Assembly: GCA_033063855.1 (NCBI GenBank)
Contig: CP093831.1
Location: 6,076,001-6,140,000, forward strand
DNA length: 64,000 bases
DNA from: Smittia aterrima
Lineage: Eukaryota > Arthropoda > Insecta > Diptera > Chironomidae
Direction of reading: 5' to 3'
In this document: in pieces, positions 28,001 through 43,000 of the stretch
Numbering within the stretch: position 1 is the stretch's first letter
Layout: each line of letters begins with the position of its first letter
The notes under the pieces: model-generated
Database searches by the model: none
The model's input: only the letters and a program-made list of their open reading frames with translations
What the model was told of the DNA's origin: nothing
Made by a program: the position numbers and the translations under genes

Positions 28001-31000
28001 TGTTGTGTTGAAAGGAAAACATAATTAAGTTATTCGCGGCTGATCTTTCAGTCCTCTTGTTCGATGTTCTTATCTTTTAATGGAAATTTAAATAAAAAAA
28101 AATAAATTTCTGAAGCGATCGTCGAAAGATGATCCGACAGTTGTTTTCGCACCCTCCGACAATGATACAGTCTCGCTTTCACCCATCTGACAAAGCCTTG
28201 ACGTCTAAATTAGGGTTTGATGATTATTTTATTAAATTAAGGGACAATGAGACATCAACACCGCTTTCGCTTTTTGTTTGTTTCCGAAACGTGATGAATT
28301 GCGCAAACATAAGGGACGACAGAGAGATTTGTTTGCTTCTGTTGCATATGCAGCATCAGTAGCAGCAGCGTGTGATTGTTCATCATTCGCACAATTGTCG
28401 GGGTAATGAGACGGAATAAAAAGCGGTCGACAGTTTTTGCCAATTTAAACGGAAGTTTTTGTGTGTTCGGGGGAAGTTATCAATCGATTTACAGTCTAAT
28501 AAAGCGTGAAAGTATTTTTTATGATTCGACGAATGTTTTTTATGTTTTAGATGACACACGATCTACTAAACCTACCCCTCGTTTGAAAAAAATGATAATT
28601 TGTCATGAGAATTAACCAGAAAATTGTGCAAAAAACGAAGCGAGAAGTCGATCGGAGTTTAAGGGTTGAAGATTTATTGATGAAGTTTAATTAAGACATG
28701 AATCCTTACGATTTCATTTTAACCTGCTGAACTAGAAACTTTCACATCAAACCTTTCACTCTAATTATTTCCCACGCACTTCTAGTCATCGCGTGCTAAT
28801 TGAAAAATTTTAACCTGAACCTCAACAAACGATTGCATGCATTTGACTTTCTTGTCGAACTTATCTGTCGTGCGCCATTTGAAATAAAAATCACGGGCAC
28901 GTGTGACGTTTGAAAATGCACAAAAAGTCGTTTTGTATAGTTTTGTGAGATCGTTGAGGGAAAGAGAAATGATAAATGTTGCAAGATATGCGCGTTCATG
29001 TACGCCAAGGGGCAAATGAGATTCTCGCTTTCAGTCGCAGGAAAATCAATAGTTGCAACATGAAATTACTCAATTATGTGCGGGCCAAATCTGACTGTGT
29101 CATTGTTTGCTCGAACATGCATGTTCGACATGGCCTAATCAGCTTTAAATTGATGGTGGCATCAAAGCAACGTTTCGTGTGACGTTGCGAGAAATCTTTT
29201 TCAGTTGAAACGAAACGGTTTTTGGGAAGTCTCGAGCAGGTGCCCGAATTTCAATTAACCTCCAATCGTTTCAACTTCTCTGCGATCCTTTGATTCGTTT
29301 GAATACCGCAAACCGATTTCGACTTCAACAATGTCAAAACTTTGAAATTAATTTCGGAACGGTCAGCAAAAGACACGCAATCTCATTTCGATTAACGTTT
29401 GTAGATAAAAATCAACGACACGACTTTGGTTGAAGCGGAAGTCCTTGCCATAAATTGATTGTCGTAAAGCTGGAAAGTTTGAAGTTGGAGAGGGTGGACA
29501 ATTGAAAGATGAAAACCTGTGAAGCCGAATCCATTTGTTCATTGCCTGACTTTCGATTCTCCTAACAAACTTCTCGTCACATTCATGCTTATCATGAAGC
29601 GCATCACCGTCACGGCATTTGTAAATCTCGAGCTGGTGCTGCTGAATTTTTAATGAAATGACATGCCGTGCAAATGAGCTTAACAGCGATGCTCCCGGTA
29701 AAATTGAAGACATGGGAAGAGCAGAGAGAATCGAACGCTTTTTTTATTTTCTTCGTGCAAATCCGATTAAGAATGAGTTACGATCTCTCTCGCTTTAAGA
29801 AACGCTTTCTCAAGCCAAAATTATTGGACACGTCGCAATAAAAAGCGACAATAAAGTTAATTAATATTTTTCCAATTAAAGTATTCAAGACTAAAGGAAC
29901 CAGGGCCACTTTAAATCCAAATTATTCAGCTCAACATTTGCCATTCGTCACACCTGTTTAGCATCTTTTACTTGATAAACTATGGGAACTTACGTTGCTC
30001 GTCTCGCTTCGCTTCATCGCCAGCTGTCGAGTTGTTTCGCGAAGATTCCATAAGTCACAGGCGATTTTCTCAAGCTTGAGCCATCTGACGCTTTACTTCG
30101 TTCCATGTCGCTGACTTTTCTCATGAGAGAGGCTTCAAGACAACGCCATATTGCACGATATCTCTGATGGCAACCGAAGGATGACTCCTTAAAAATGCAA
30201 AATAATCGACGCGGCCTTCCTCGACAAAAAATTATTGCGTGGGAATTTCGTCAAGGAAACAAATTTTTGTTATGTTGAAGCCTCGAAGACAGAAGCGTTT
30301 CGACAATCGAACTGTTCTTGAATTAATTCATTCAATCTGTCGCTCCTTCCCCTTAATCGTTAATTGAATCAATTATTTACTCTCACCCGCTCACACGATA
30401 AATGATTTATATCAATCAATTCACTAGACGCGATTTGTCAATCACGATTCGAAGGAATCGAAAATTAACACATTAAATGTCAATCGGGGAATGCAAAGGT
30501 GGACTAGTAATGAATGCACGTTGGACAGTTCTGAGTCCATCGAGTTTTTTTGTTTCTAGACGTAAAGCTTGTTTTTGTTGTAACCAAAGAGTAAAAGAAA
30601 TCGGAAGACTGACCAATCATTCCTCACTCTAGAAACATTGAAGTCGCTCACAAATTCTCGTTAATCAAATATGAGTCGTTGAGACAAGTAAATCGCTGAT
30701 TATAACTCAGAAATCAACGGAAAATTTGTAGTTTCGTGACGAGCTCAACTCGCCGTTTCATTATCAGTTATTTATGACCGATGACTTTTCCACCTGTGCA
30801 TGTGTTTGGTGCTCTATGCCTTCCTCCCTCTTTCGAACGAAACAGGATCTTCACATGTTTGACCGCACAACAACAAGCCAAGAGAATAAAATTATCAGTT
30901 CGTGCATGTTAAGCGGCTGCTACCCCTTCAAGCCATCCTTTTGAGAACTCATTCATATACCCTTCGCTTTCCGTTTGAGCGTCGCGTCCTCACACAAGCA

Positions 31001-34000
31001 AATGCGATGAGAGGGGAGGGGGTTAAATGAGTTTCACGATTTCCACTCCATAAGCCACGCATCGGGGGCGAGGGCAAGCACAATTTACATTAGAATTAAG
31101 TGGACAATTGCCTTCCGATGATTTTTATTTCCGACGGTGAAGAAGCTCATTCAGAATTTGTTTGAAGAGGTGCGAAGACGTGAGTGAAGATACAACCTTA
31201 GCGAAAGTGAATTATTAAACTTGTTGCTCCTGCCAACAAAAGAAAGATTAATTTTTTATTTGGATCTTAAATAATCTCTGGTTTGGAACGAGCCACGCTC
31301 GAGCGCCACAAAAGAAGGTAATAAGTGATAAAATTAATGTCTTTAACGCGTGTTTTATGATCTTTCTCACACATAAATTCCGGTGTTGAATAAATCACTG
31401 ACTCTACACGGTTGCAAGAGACTTACATTCGATGGCGAGTGATCAAACGCCACAGACGCCGCCTCCGAAGAGAAAGGAAGACAAATTTTTGAAGGTGTTA
31501 ATTAAATGCTCAAGGCAGGTCTCGTGTTTGTGATCTACAGCTCGAATTGCTGGCGAAATGTTAAGAAAACAATCCGAAAAGTTAATGATTTTATTGCTTT
31601 TTAAAAAGCGATCTGCAAGCTCTAAACTTTGATAGAAAAGCAGCACGCGTCGTCATGTCAAACAATGATTAACAGCTCCTATACAATATTTAATGTTTCT
31701 TAACAAAAAAAAAAAAGCCAAAGAAATAAAAATGCTCTTTACGCGGATAAAAAAAAAGTAACATAAACAAAAGGCAGAAACACAGCTCGAAAGAGTTCGA
31801 GCCACGCGGAGACCCAACGAACAATATCTTACAGTTTCTTTCATTTCATTTCTTCGCCTTCTGTTTTTCTTAGTCGTGCTTCGGCTCTCCCCGCTATGTT
31901 TGTTTTGTTAGCTTATTCCTAAAAGCATCGGCAACTCAATTGCTTTGATTTGAAGTCGGTCAAATGTGAGAGAAGCTTAAAAGGAGAATTATCGTTTGCG
32001 AAATTAGTGAAATAAGGAACTGACTTTGCTCCTGCTTATCCTCGTGATCATAAAACTAAAGCATCGTGACGCTCTCGTCAATCGCCTCCTACATCCCACC
32101 CACATCTCTTCTCCTGTTCTTTTCTTGCTTCAAGTTATGAAGTTGCGCAAAAATGTAAAATACAAAATGTTTGGACAAAACAAGATCGCAAAACAAATAA
32201 GCAGAACATAAAATGATTTCTTTATAAAGTCTTTGGCAAGTTGCGCTGGTCTCGTTTTACATTAAAAGAAAAGCCACGGTTAAAAAGAAAAACTTTCCTT
32301 TTCATTCGAGCTTGGCCAGAAAGAGCCGAAAGATCATTTTATTTTCGGAGTATTGTGCACAAAATGTGTACATAAATTATGAAGAAAGACAACAAGGCAT
32401 TACTCGAATGAATGTTGTGGCTTGCGGTAATAAGAAATATAACAAAAGATGGATGGACGTTAAATGGATTGAACAGGGCTCGAGCGAATGAACATAGCGC
32501 GCAGCGCTGCGATGTAACAAATGACAGACAACAGAATTAAAAATTGGTGCTGGAAGCACTTTTTCATCAGCTCAACAACAGTGAGACTCAAGAAGTGAGG
32601 TAGAGAAGTTAAGAAAAGTCGTGGCTCGCTCAAGTCGCCAGCCATCAACTGGAAGTTGATTTGAAATTAAGACACCCACACAACAACCGTTGGCGCGGCA
32701 GAAATGTTAATTAAAATAGATCAGATCGCAAAACTCGCTGCGGAAACTCGTCTCCATTTTGGACTCGAGCCGATAAAAAATTGACTCCCATCATCTGTCT
32801 CGTGTATTCGGGATCATCCAACCTTGTTTTGTCACGCTTAGCGTCTCTCTTCGACATTCTGCTTAAAGCCCAATGAAATACGAGCCGCCACGTTCAAACC
32901 ACAAGACATACAATCGTCGAAAACATCTCCAACAAGTCAAAGTATTTTTTCATCCGAAAAAAGCTCCAAATATGTCGCTCGAGAACTGGTTGCGGACCGC
33001 GATGATAGATAGGCCAAAGCCTCGAATCGTTAAACTAGAAATAAGATTCGAGAGATGAAAAAAAAGTTTATTAATCATGTCGTATTGAAGCGATTCCACT
33101 AATAAGATTAACGACATTTTTGTGTACAATTCGCCTTCGATAAACGAGTTGATGCGGCGGCGGCGGACCGACCGCGGACTTCTTTTGTTTTAGCTTCGAA
33201 GATTTATTTTAAAAATTACTCTCGAGGGCTCTCGTCGATCAAGAAACGTGTTATGTAATTATTTTACTTCTGGCCCCGTAAGAAGATCTCGTTGTGTGAT
33301 TAGTTTTGATTTATTTTTGCTCGTTTGGCTTCAACAACGAACTTCAATCTCGTTTCTTTTCGATTTAGGTTCACAGCATAGTGGCGCATTCGAAGAAGAC
33401 TTCAACGCTTCATCGAACGATTTAGACAGCAATCAACAGGAGTCCGCACATGAGAATAACAACGAGTCGATCGACGATGATGATGATGTCGATGGCATAG
33501 ATGCACGTTGTGTCGTATGCGAGCGACAGTGTGGCGATATTGACCAGTGAGTAATGTTTAATCGTTTTTCACCTTTTTATTTCTCTTGTTGTTGTGCAAT
33601 GATGAATTGAAAAGTTTTCTCATGAAAAAGGTTGAGCAAATCAATGCGAAGCTAGTCGACTCGAATCAATTCATGGTGAAGTCCCCATTATGTCCATTTA
33701 TAAGATGTCATTAAGAACTGTCGATACCGTTGACGTGTGAAACAATGAATTAAATATTAATTCGTGCACTACGCGCCATCGTAATCGCGTTTCTAAACGC
33801 TTTCTTGCCCAAAGCTCATCGCATCGATTGTTTTCTTCTTTGCTCTTTCTTCATTAATTTCGATTTCGAACGAAATCATTGAATTAGACAGCGAAGCGAC
33901 ACGCCGCAGCTCGCTATTTAGAGCATGAAAATAATTAGTGGCTTCATTGAACATCCATCATCGTCTATCGATGTTTACCGGGTCGCGCATTAGAGACAGG

Positions 34001-37000
34001 AGAAGTTGACAAGATCGAGAAAATCATTTATCATTCATTCGATGGAAAGCTAGATATTGGAGAATGCCAATAAGCAACTCATTTGTGTAATTATGAACGC
34101 CAACTTGGTCATTGTTTGTCAATATTTGTCCTTATATGTGTCCGCCGAGGGAAACAACTCGGAATTAAAATCAGTTGGCAAATAAAAGACTACTGCTCAG
34201 TAATTGAAAGAATTATCATACACGACTGAGTGAATCGGAGCCAAGCAGTGACTTCAATGTAAGGGAGATTCAAAGAAAAGTGAATCAACTTCATCGTCTC
34301 GGAATGTTTTCTCTTTCAATCGAGAACTCATTGAATTTTTGAAGAGCTATCAAGAAATGTAAACAAACTACGTAGCCAGATTTATCAAAAGAAATTATTA
34401 TTGATTTCACGTTTTGCGTTTTTAAAGAACGAGACGAAAGCAGAATCAAACTGAGAGAGAAGGAAATCTTTAATCTGCGATGAATATAATTGAGCATTTG
34501 TCAAATGAAAGAAAAAGTCCACAATAAATCTCTTTAATTAGACTGAAAATCAACCATTCAACTGATGAATGAATAATGAATGAGTTAAATATGGAAATCA
34601 ATTATCAATCGTTTGAACGAGCTCACTTTGGTTAATTGTTAAGTTGCTTTATGTTGGTGACTTTATTTCCACCTTTTGAATTGTTTTTTGGGGCTGCTTA
34701 TCATTACAATGATTGGCGATCAATCATTAAATTGAAATCTCTGGTTCGACGAGATTCCCATGTCAAACTGTGCCCCGTGCGCCTTATTGACATGAAAGCA
34801 AACATGATGGAAATGAATCAAACATTGAGTTGAGCTTTGCTTCATTCCATCTACGAGTCGTATAATGTTGCGAAGGCAGGCAAACTGTGCGCGTACATTC
34901 ATCGGCCCGTAGATCGAAGCCACTGATACTGTCGTTGAGCGCCGAACGCTCACAAAATATGTGGTTGGCAATGGCAGCAACTCGAAGAAAACTCGAAACA
35001 TCTGCATGCGGAGCTCGCCCGCGATTTGAATTCATTTTGAAAGTGAAACTCTGCAAGTCTTCCGCATCGAGCACTCTAGAACGACTCGCCAGTCAGCTAC
35101 ACGAGACACTCGCGCCGTGCGATCACATTTCAATTCCTTTATGAATTGTCGATCGAACAATATGCCCATTCATTTCAACACTCTCTCGCTTTTGCTTTCA
35201 TTGATCGCTGTTGAAATTGAAATTTACGATTCGAGATGAAAATAAAAATTTTAAATTATGAATCTCCTCAATTTCAATTTGCATATTTGTTGGCTCGTTT
35301 TGCCATTGTTCCTCGTCAGTTGTCAACTCTTCGGGTCTCCTCCAGACGCGCGCGTCTAATAATCCGCAAGACTTCAAGCGCATTCAATCGAACACGAATT
35401 TGCTTAGAAACAATTTTTTTTTCTCCGTTTGTCCACCCACATTATCGACATTTCTAGTCGTTACATGATCGCTTTTAATATTCCTTACAATTTATTTCAC
35501 TTTTGTTAGATGTGTAATGTGTCGCTCTATGCCCGCTCATTTTTCGCTCGCTTCATGCACGAAATGTCGTTGTGATCTCGAAGAAGTCGAAGAAAAATGG
35601 CTCGCGAGTCCATTTCAAACACTTAATCTCCATAAACGCTGCTCGAAAATCATAATAAATCACAGCATAGACAATTGCATGTAATTGTATGATAGTACGC
35701 GATCGATGGTGCAATATTTTTTCTCATTTCATTCTCCGCTGCACTTTTCATGACTTCATGTTGGTGATCTGTTTGTGTTTCTCTCGCTTTATTTTCGCAA
35801 TGCCACATGCATACATTATGTAAATTTTAGTCTGTGTTATAAATTAACGACACGCTGGACGCGATGTGTATTGACTATTGAGGGTTCAATCGATAGGTAG
35901 AACGAGAGAATGAAAAGTCGACTTATATTGAGACATATGCAAATAAATCATCGTTGCTCAATATCTTGTGCTAGAAATTCTGAATTGTTAAGAGATAGAT
36001 AGATGACAAGGCAAGAGCTTTCTTGCTGTTGCTTGAAAGCTTCTCAATTCTGCTCCTTACGTGTGTGATATCTGAATCTCTCATTATGCAATGTTTTCAA
36101 TTGCGAGATCCTTCTTCCACACTTCCTCACGATATTCCTTTTACAATTTATGATGAGCTTGGAAGCGAAGGTAAAGAAAGGGAATAAAATTAATTAAACA
36201 GCAAGAGAACACATTTTATTCGCAGATAATGAATTAACATACGACGACTGTTGCTTTATTGGTTTTTCTTTCGCTTTAACAAACGGATAAAAATTAAAAT
36301 ACCATGCATCACATTTAAAAATCAGCGAAGTCGAAAGAAGACTGAAACATGCGATGGTGGCTGAAGATCTTTCATTAGCGGGTGACCAAATAGTTTTAGA
36401 GAAATTTCTTTCTGTTTCTTCTTTCGCTCAGCTGACACTTTGGCTTGTCACCCTTTGGCCTCAAGTCGCGTTATACAAGATTTTCGCGCTTCATCCTTTT
36501 ACGAGCTGTAAAATAATTCATGTCTCATGATGGTTAAATATGCAGCGCGAAATAAGAAAAGAAATTTCTTCACGTGTTCCTCTCTGTTTTCGAGAATATC
36601 CAACACGAACAACAACAAAAGCAGCGAGAAGGGAAAATTGAATCACGTTAAGCTGCGTGTAAAATCGCCATCAAAAGCATTTTGTGAGTCAATTCTTGTA
36701 TAATTACTTCGGCATTGCAAGTGATTGCTTGCGATTGATTTAAAAAGAAGTGCACGAAATTGAATATTTTAACTCTGAGAGTTGTGTTATGAGAAAGGGG
36801 CGAGCGGCTGCATTAAATCGTTTCGCGGCTTGAATGGCGAGAAAATCATATTTCAGATGAAGTGAGAAATGTGAGACATTCATTTAGCTCTCGAAGCGAA
36901 ATAATTTCGTTTAATTCCTTTCAATTAATATCTGAACAGGAGTTTTCTTCACCACGCCAAAGCGAATAAATATTTTCTGAGTTGATAAATTCCTCGCTTT

Positions 37001-40000
37001 GTCCTCTTAAGCAACAACAGAAGCAGGTTGTAAACTTTCTTTTCCCGACACGACAATAAATTTGCTTTACCGACTTGAGTAAAAATGTTTTAATTATTAG
37101 GAACATTAAAAACAATCAGAGTCGAGGAGAAGAATTGGCCTCGATGAAGACATTAATTCTCTTTAATCTTGTATAACTGTCCGAGTCTTCAGAATGAAGA
37201 AGGATTTGCTTGTTACTCGACTCTTATCCTTAAATTTATTTCCGCAAAAAGTCGCCCATTACAGTTAAATTTATGCGAAGCCATTAAACTTTTTGATCAG
37301 ATTAAATCAGCCGAATCTTGTTTTATTACACTAAAAGATCTCTCAATCGACGTAAAATCATTTTGCAATCTTATCTCGCGAGTAAAGAAGACCAGTAAAG
37401 TTTATTAACTTCTTTATTAAGTTAATAGAATCGTAAAAGGGGGAGAATTTTAAATTGCGTGGGAGTAAACTCTGAATATTCAAGACGTTATCACTGATAA
37501 AGCTTCCCCGCAATCAAAACGATTTAATTAAGTTGCTTTATGAAAGCAGCGCAACATGAAATTTGTTTCGAATTGTCATAAAAATAATACAACAACTTAT
37601 AAACAGTTTAAGCTTGGAAACAAGTTTATCGCATTCGTACAGTGTTGACGTTCAATTATTATTTCGACAAGTGTTCGATTTGTCTCGACTTTCATGAAAA
37701 TTATGAATCAATTAAAGTTTAAAGTCTGTGTCGGCAATGATTCCCATCAAAGTCTTTGTTGCGAGTTGTCGATGAGTTGGCAATATTTTGACGTGTCGAT
37801 AAAATCGAAATTGTGCAATTATTTTCACTCTTTAAAGTAAAGAGATCGTCGCGTTGTGATATCAAAACTCAACAGTTCATGAAAGTAATTGCAGTCGGAA
37901 GATGGATTGAATTAATCTCACGCGACTCTAAATTCATCGCAAGACAAGAAAGCGATTGCTATTTATTTAAATTGCTTTATTAAAATGCAATCCGCAGCTA
38001 ATTTAAGCCCGGCGCATGCCTTCGCGCAAGCTACACTCTCAACTAGATGTGAATAATATGATTTGAAATTAAAAATGCGCTGCAGCCTCCCGTGAGCGAT
38101 CGCGAGGAGTCTCTCCATCTCGAGTCGAATTTTTAATATGAATTTAATTACCCGGCGGGCTTTTAAGGCTGCAGTTGAAGTGCTCAAGATAATGTGAGAT
38201 GGAATGAAGATAATTATTTTATACATCAAACAGACACTTTGGCTAAGACGCTGCGCCATAAATCGTGACGCTTCAGCTCTCTCAGCTCTTAGAGGATTTT
38301 TGCATTAGGAAAACTTTTACGCACAATTTGCATTTAGCAATTATTTCATTTTCTAATGTGTTGCGCCTGACAGCTTAAAGTCATCTTAATGCAATTGCTT
38401 GCGACTTGAGTATTTAGAGCAGTGATTGCCGCTCAAGTATTGGCATTCTTCACTTCATTTATTATTCAAACGGTAGCACACACATCGAAGTTAATTGCTT
38501 CTCAGAAATTAGCTTCAATCACGCGAAAATAACTTCTCAACTTATCCTAGAGCAAAAGCAGATGCGATCACGAGGGCATTTAAGCTCGATGGTGCTATCA
38601 AATCGTCGCTAGAACGACAATAATTTCCAATCACGCTCACTCGCGCTTATCGCTAGAAACTTTTCTTGTCATTAAAATTTCACGACGCTTGGAAAGCAGC
38701 ACAAAATGCCATTCATCATCATTATAATTGTTCGGCGGCGCAATTATAATCATCACAAAATGAGGCACTTTCAAGTACGACACCATACATCATCTAATGC
38801 CAGCAACATGCTCCTTCGCGCGGCGATAACTTGCGTGAGTTATTGGTGGCCTATTAATCTTGTTTCATTTGCGGGTGTAAGGTTGAGTCGCTTTCATGCC
38901 TTCATGCGTCTTGAACTTTACACTCGCGAATTCACAATTTGCTTTAGAAATGCGAGGAATGAGTGAGAAATAGTTTCTAAGCTCACGATGATTTAAATTC
39001 TATTTGAGTTTGTGTTTAACATCAAGAAAATAAATTTTCTTTCATGGGTTGAAGCGCAAATATTTTCTTTATGGCATGACTGAGTGAAAAGGATTCGAAC
39101 GCTCTTAATTTCATTCATGCACGCTCATACTGTGAGGGAGGGAACGAGAGAAACTCATCAACCCCGATTTTAATGGGATGAAATTCTAATAAAAAATAGT
39201 TTTGTTGTTTTGAGAATAGAAATTGCTGATAAGCGACATGACTTTTATGGCAGAATTATGAAAATTAATTTTATGCTATCGGGTTGAAGGAATATCGTGC
39301 GGCAGCCGATGAGATTCTTTTGAGCTTTCTCACACTATTCATAACAAAACTATAGACCGACGATAAAGCGAAGGTGAGCTTAAGCTCGAGCTTGCCAGTT
39401 ATTAGGCAGATTTGAATAATTTATGTTTCCTTCTGTTTTGTCATAAAATGCCCGCGCTCCTTCGGATGGCTTCGCATGACATTTCTCCGCTTCAAGATAA
39501 ATAAAATAAAAATAAATCCCTTGACCTCGAACAGTTCTGTCTTAATGAGAACGTGCAAAAGGAACATAAACAAACTAAGTTGGATCGTTGCGCGCCTCAC
39601 GTCACTTGCAAGACATCCGCACGGATTAGAAAAGTTTTGGACAAGTCTTGTGACAGTTTTCGAAGTTAGAACTTTCATTGAATAAATCACAAGAACAGCG
39701 TTGGAAACGAATTACTTACGCTCGCCTTAACGACAATTACAACAGGAAATTATGTTACATTTTGTCGTTGCTAATAATAAACAAGGCAGTAGGAATCGCA
39801 GATTTCGCAATCGTTCGAACAGAAATATTCATGAAGTGCAAGAGAGTTGGAGCGCCCACGATAACTTCTAATGAAAATGTCACATAACTCATCGCGCGAG
39901 AGCCTTCACGTAAATCTTTATGGCGATGCTTTGTGGAATGAATACAAGAATAGGCTGAAGCCGTCGACGTCTCAACGGACGACAAATAATAATTTAAGAG

Positions 40001-43000
40001 CGTAGTTCATTAGTGCGCCAATGATTGGTTTTGTGCAATGAAAGGCAAGCGACATGAAATACGAGCGAGACGTGTCTCGAACCCTTTCGGGAATTGACTC
40101 TTTATGTCAACGATTTCTCTCTTCAAACTCCGCTTAGAGATCGATTAGGCGTTAATAAATTGAGATTTATACAAGACAAACATTTCAATAGAACACACAA
40201 AACAATTACAAAATCTCCGCTTCGATCGTTAATTGATTTATGTTTTAATTTGCGCCCTGTTTCCATATTTCATCGTCGTCGACGACTTGTCAAACTCTTT
40301 GAATAAAATTATGTCTTAATGTCAAGCGATGAAGGAGAGGAATGAAAGGGCGCCTGGCAATTAGTCACAATTTCCACATTTTGTGTCTTGAATTTTCATG
40401 AGAACATTTACAACTGCTACTGTCACAAATCATGTCCCACTCAGTGTTCAAATGAAATTCCAACTTTCTGTTTCATCCGCGATGAATATTTCAACGATTG
40501 GTCAGCGCCATTCCTAATTCCATGTTCTTGAATAATCGTAATTGCAGTAATTTTCATACGAGCTTCTTGCTCGATGATGAAGCTCGCCAACTCATAAATA
40601 TTTAAATTGCCAATTGTCGTCAGAAGTGTCGTGGCTGAATACTTAATTGCTCTATTACGACTGTCTTATCTATCTCTCTATTTTCTGCGCCACATGAGAA
40701 TGCATTCAAGTGACAACGAAACTGCTGTAACCTTGTTTTTTTGCTTCTCGTCTCCCCGCGTCGAACAGCGGAACAGTCTCGCGGATTTCAATTAAAAATT
40801 CAAATTTTCCTTTCGTTTGACACTGTTGGAAACTTTTGTTCGACTCATTTCGTTAGTTCGATGATCTTAATGATCTCAAAAGAATTTCTTTCCGTGTAAA
40901 AGCAAATTTTGCACGATCGCAGTACAAAAACCTCGTGTGAGTAGGAACGAAAGCAAAACTGGCACAAGTCAGCGACTGAGAGCGATAATGGTTGGAATCT
41001 TATGCAATAATGCAGACATTAAAAAATTATTATACACGGCGCTCTTCCATATCCGATGTTGTTGCTAACGTTTTCGCACCGCAAAAAAATGGAAGAAAAA
41101 ATTGTAAGAACGTTGATTTATTTTGCTTTTTCTCCTCTCTTGGCTTGCATTTTATGATAAATAGCATAAAACCTTTTAGATGTTGTTCGATCATGTTCGT
41201 AAACACCTTTTTTTACGTGTCAGCTCTATTGTGTCGCTCTGGCGTAGAAGAATTTGTAAAATGATTATAAAAAACAACAAATTCCACCTACGCTGTTTCG
41301 AAGATTTTTTTTTTATTTTCATTCATAACTCGAGGATGATGAGACGCGCCAGTCATGCCTCGCTATGAATACAATGAAGTGATATTTTAATTTTATGATA
41401 ATTTTGGAGTTTCATCATTCTCTTATTATTAAAATATAATTGACAACGTTGTGTGTGCTCATTACATGACAAATATGATGGAAATCGATACATATTGAGA
41501 AGCTCTGCATGATGAAGTCAGGGAAGTTAGAAGAGCTTAGCTATCGACTCGAGGATGTTACATTGTTCACAATCCCTGTCATAAGCATTCTTCTCCTTAA
41601 TAGATTCACGTTGTTTAGCATTTTTGCGCAATCGATGATGACTTTTAATTCAATCTAACGCTCGATACATGTGTCGATCGTCGTCTAGCGGGGGCGTCGA
41701 AGTTCTTCTTCCTCTCAATTGTGTTTTTACATCGCACTAGCCTAAAGCAGATGAGAAAACGCTTTCAATACACTTCACGATTGAATTTATTTTGTTATTA
41801 GTCAGATGTGTGATGATGATTCTTCAAGGTCCTTTGATTCATACTCAGCAAACATCAACGAAGATGAAACTAAAAAAATTTCTTTTACAACTTTATTTGC
41901 AGATTGGATGTTCATTTAGTAGCAACACATCATTACCCGAAAGACGCTTTCCGTTGTGAACATTGTCCCAAGAGTTATTGTTATCGTCCGTCATTATTGC
42001 GGCATCGAGCCATTGTCCACGGCGAGTATAGGAAATATCCATGTGAAAATTGTTCGAAGGTAAGTCCGAATTCAATTCTTTGCTCATTGTGCGCCTTGTT
42101 AACAATTGCTGCAGATTTTTTTCGCGAAAATTTATTGTTATTATTTTATTGCTTCATTAAGCGTCGCGTCGAGCAGAAATCGGGTGAATGAGTGTTTGAA
42201 AAATGCCACTCGGATCGAAGCATTTTAATGAGTGCGCAGCAACTTTTGCTTTTGTTCTTAAAACGTCGATAACTCGAATCCTGTTTGATATTGCAATGCA
42301 CAAGATATCGATGCAATGAACATTGAACCTTGATTTGTTCTTGTGCAATCTTCGCTGCGGTGAATGCATAATTGTTTTGATACAGTTTCAGGCGGTAGCC
42401 GGTAACGTGAGAAACTTTCCCAGGCTCTTGATTTTCAAAAGCAAGAAACAGAAACGAGAACAAAACTGCAGTTAGCAAATATTTAATCAGCGATCCGCGC
42501 GAGTGATGATCTCATTTCCATAACGCTAAACATTGTTTTTATGTTCATCGGCGGTGATTGCGCAATCGAAGTAAATTTCAATCTCACGTGATTTCCATGT
42601 CTGAAGTAACTAAAGTCTTTTAAGACTTCGCGAATGATTAATAATTCAATTATCAGAAGAATTATTATTGAGAAATTATGTCCAACAATCAGCCCCCAGA
42701 TATTTCAATGATAACGTAGAATTAAACGGTCAAAATCGCAGTGAGATTGCTGTTCAGTCTACAATTACAGAAATTCCGTCCACCCCAAAAAAAAAGTAAA
42801 AAAAAAGTCACAAGAAAACAAATAATTTATGCATTCTTTCATCAAGTGCATCATGCAGTTTGTGCAATTCGGTCGCGTATGCAAATAATATTTAATTAAA
42901 ATGATATAAATTGTGTAAGTTGTCTTGTTTACGCCGCAAGAGTAAAACCTGCAAAACAGTTAACTTCGTTTCAGGGCTTGGAATAAGCAATCGTTGAAAT

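Noticed and set aside
30238..42413. Su(H)-like motifs (CGTGGGAA at 30238, CGTGAGAA at 42406) in hamlet introns as Notch input
   Set aside because: The motif is degenerate enough that several matches are expected by chance in 64 kb, and no clustering was seen. Interesting only with binding data.
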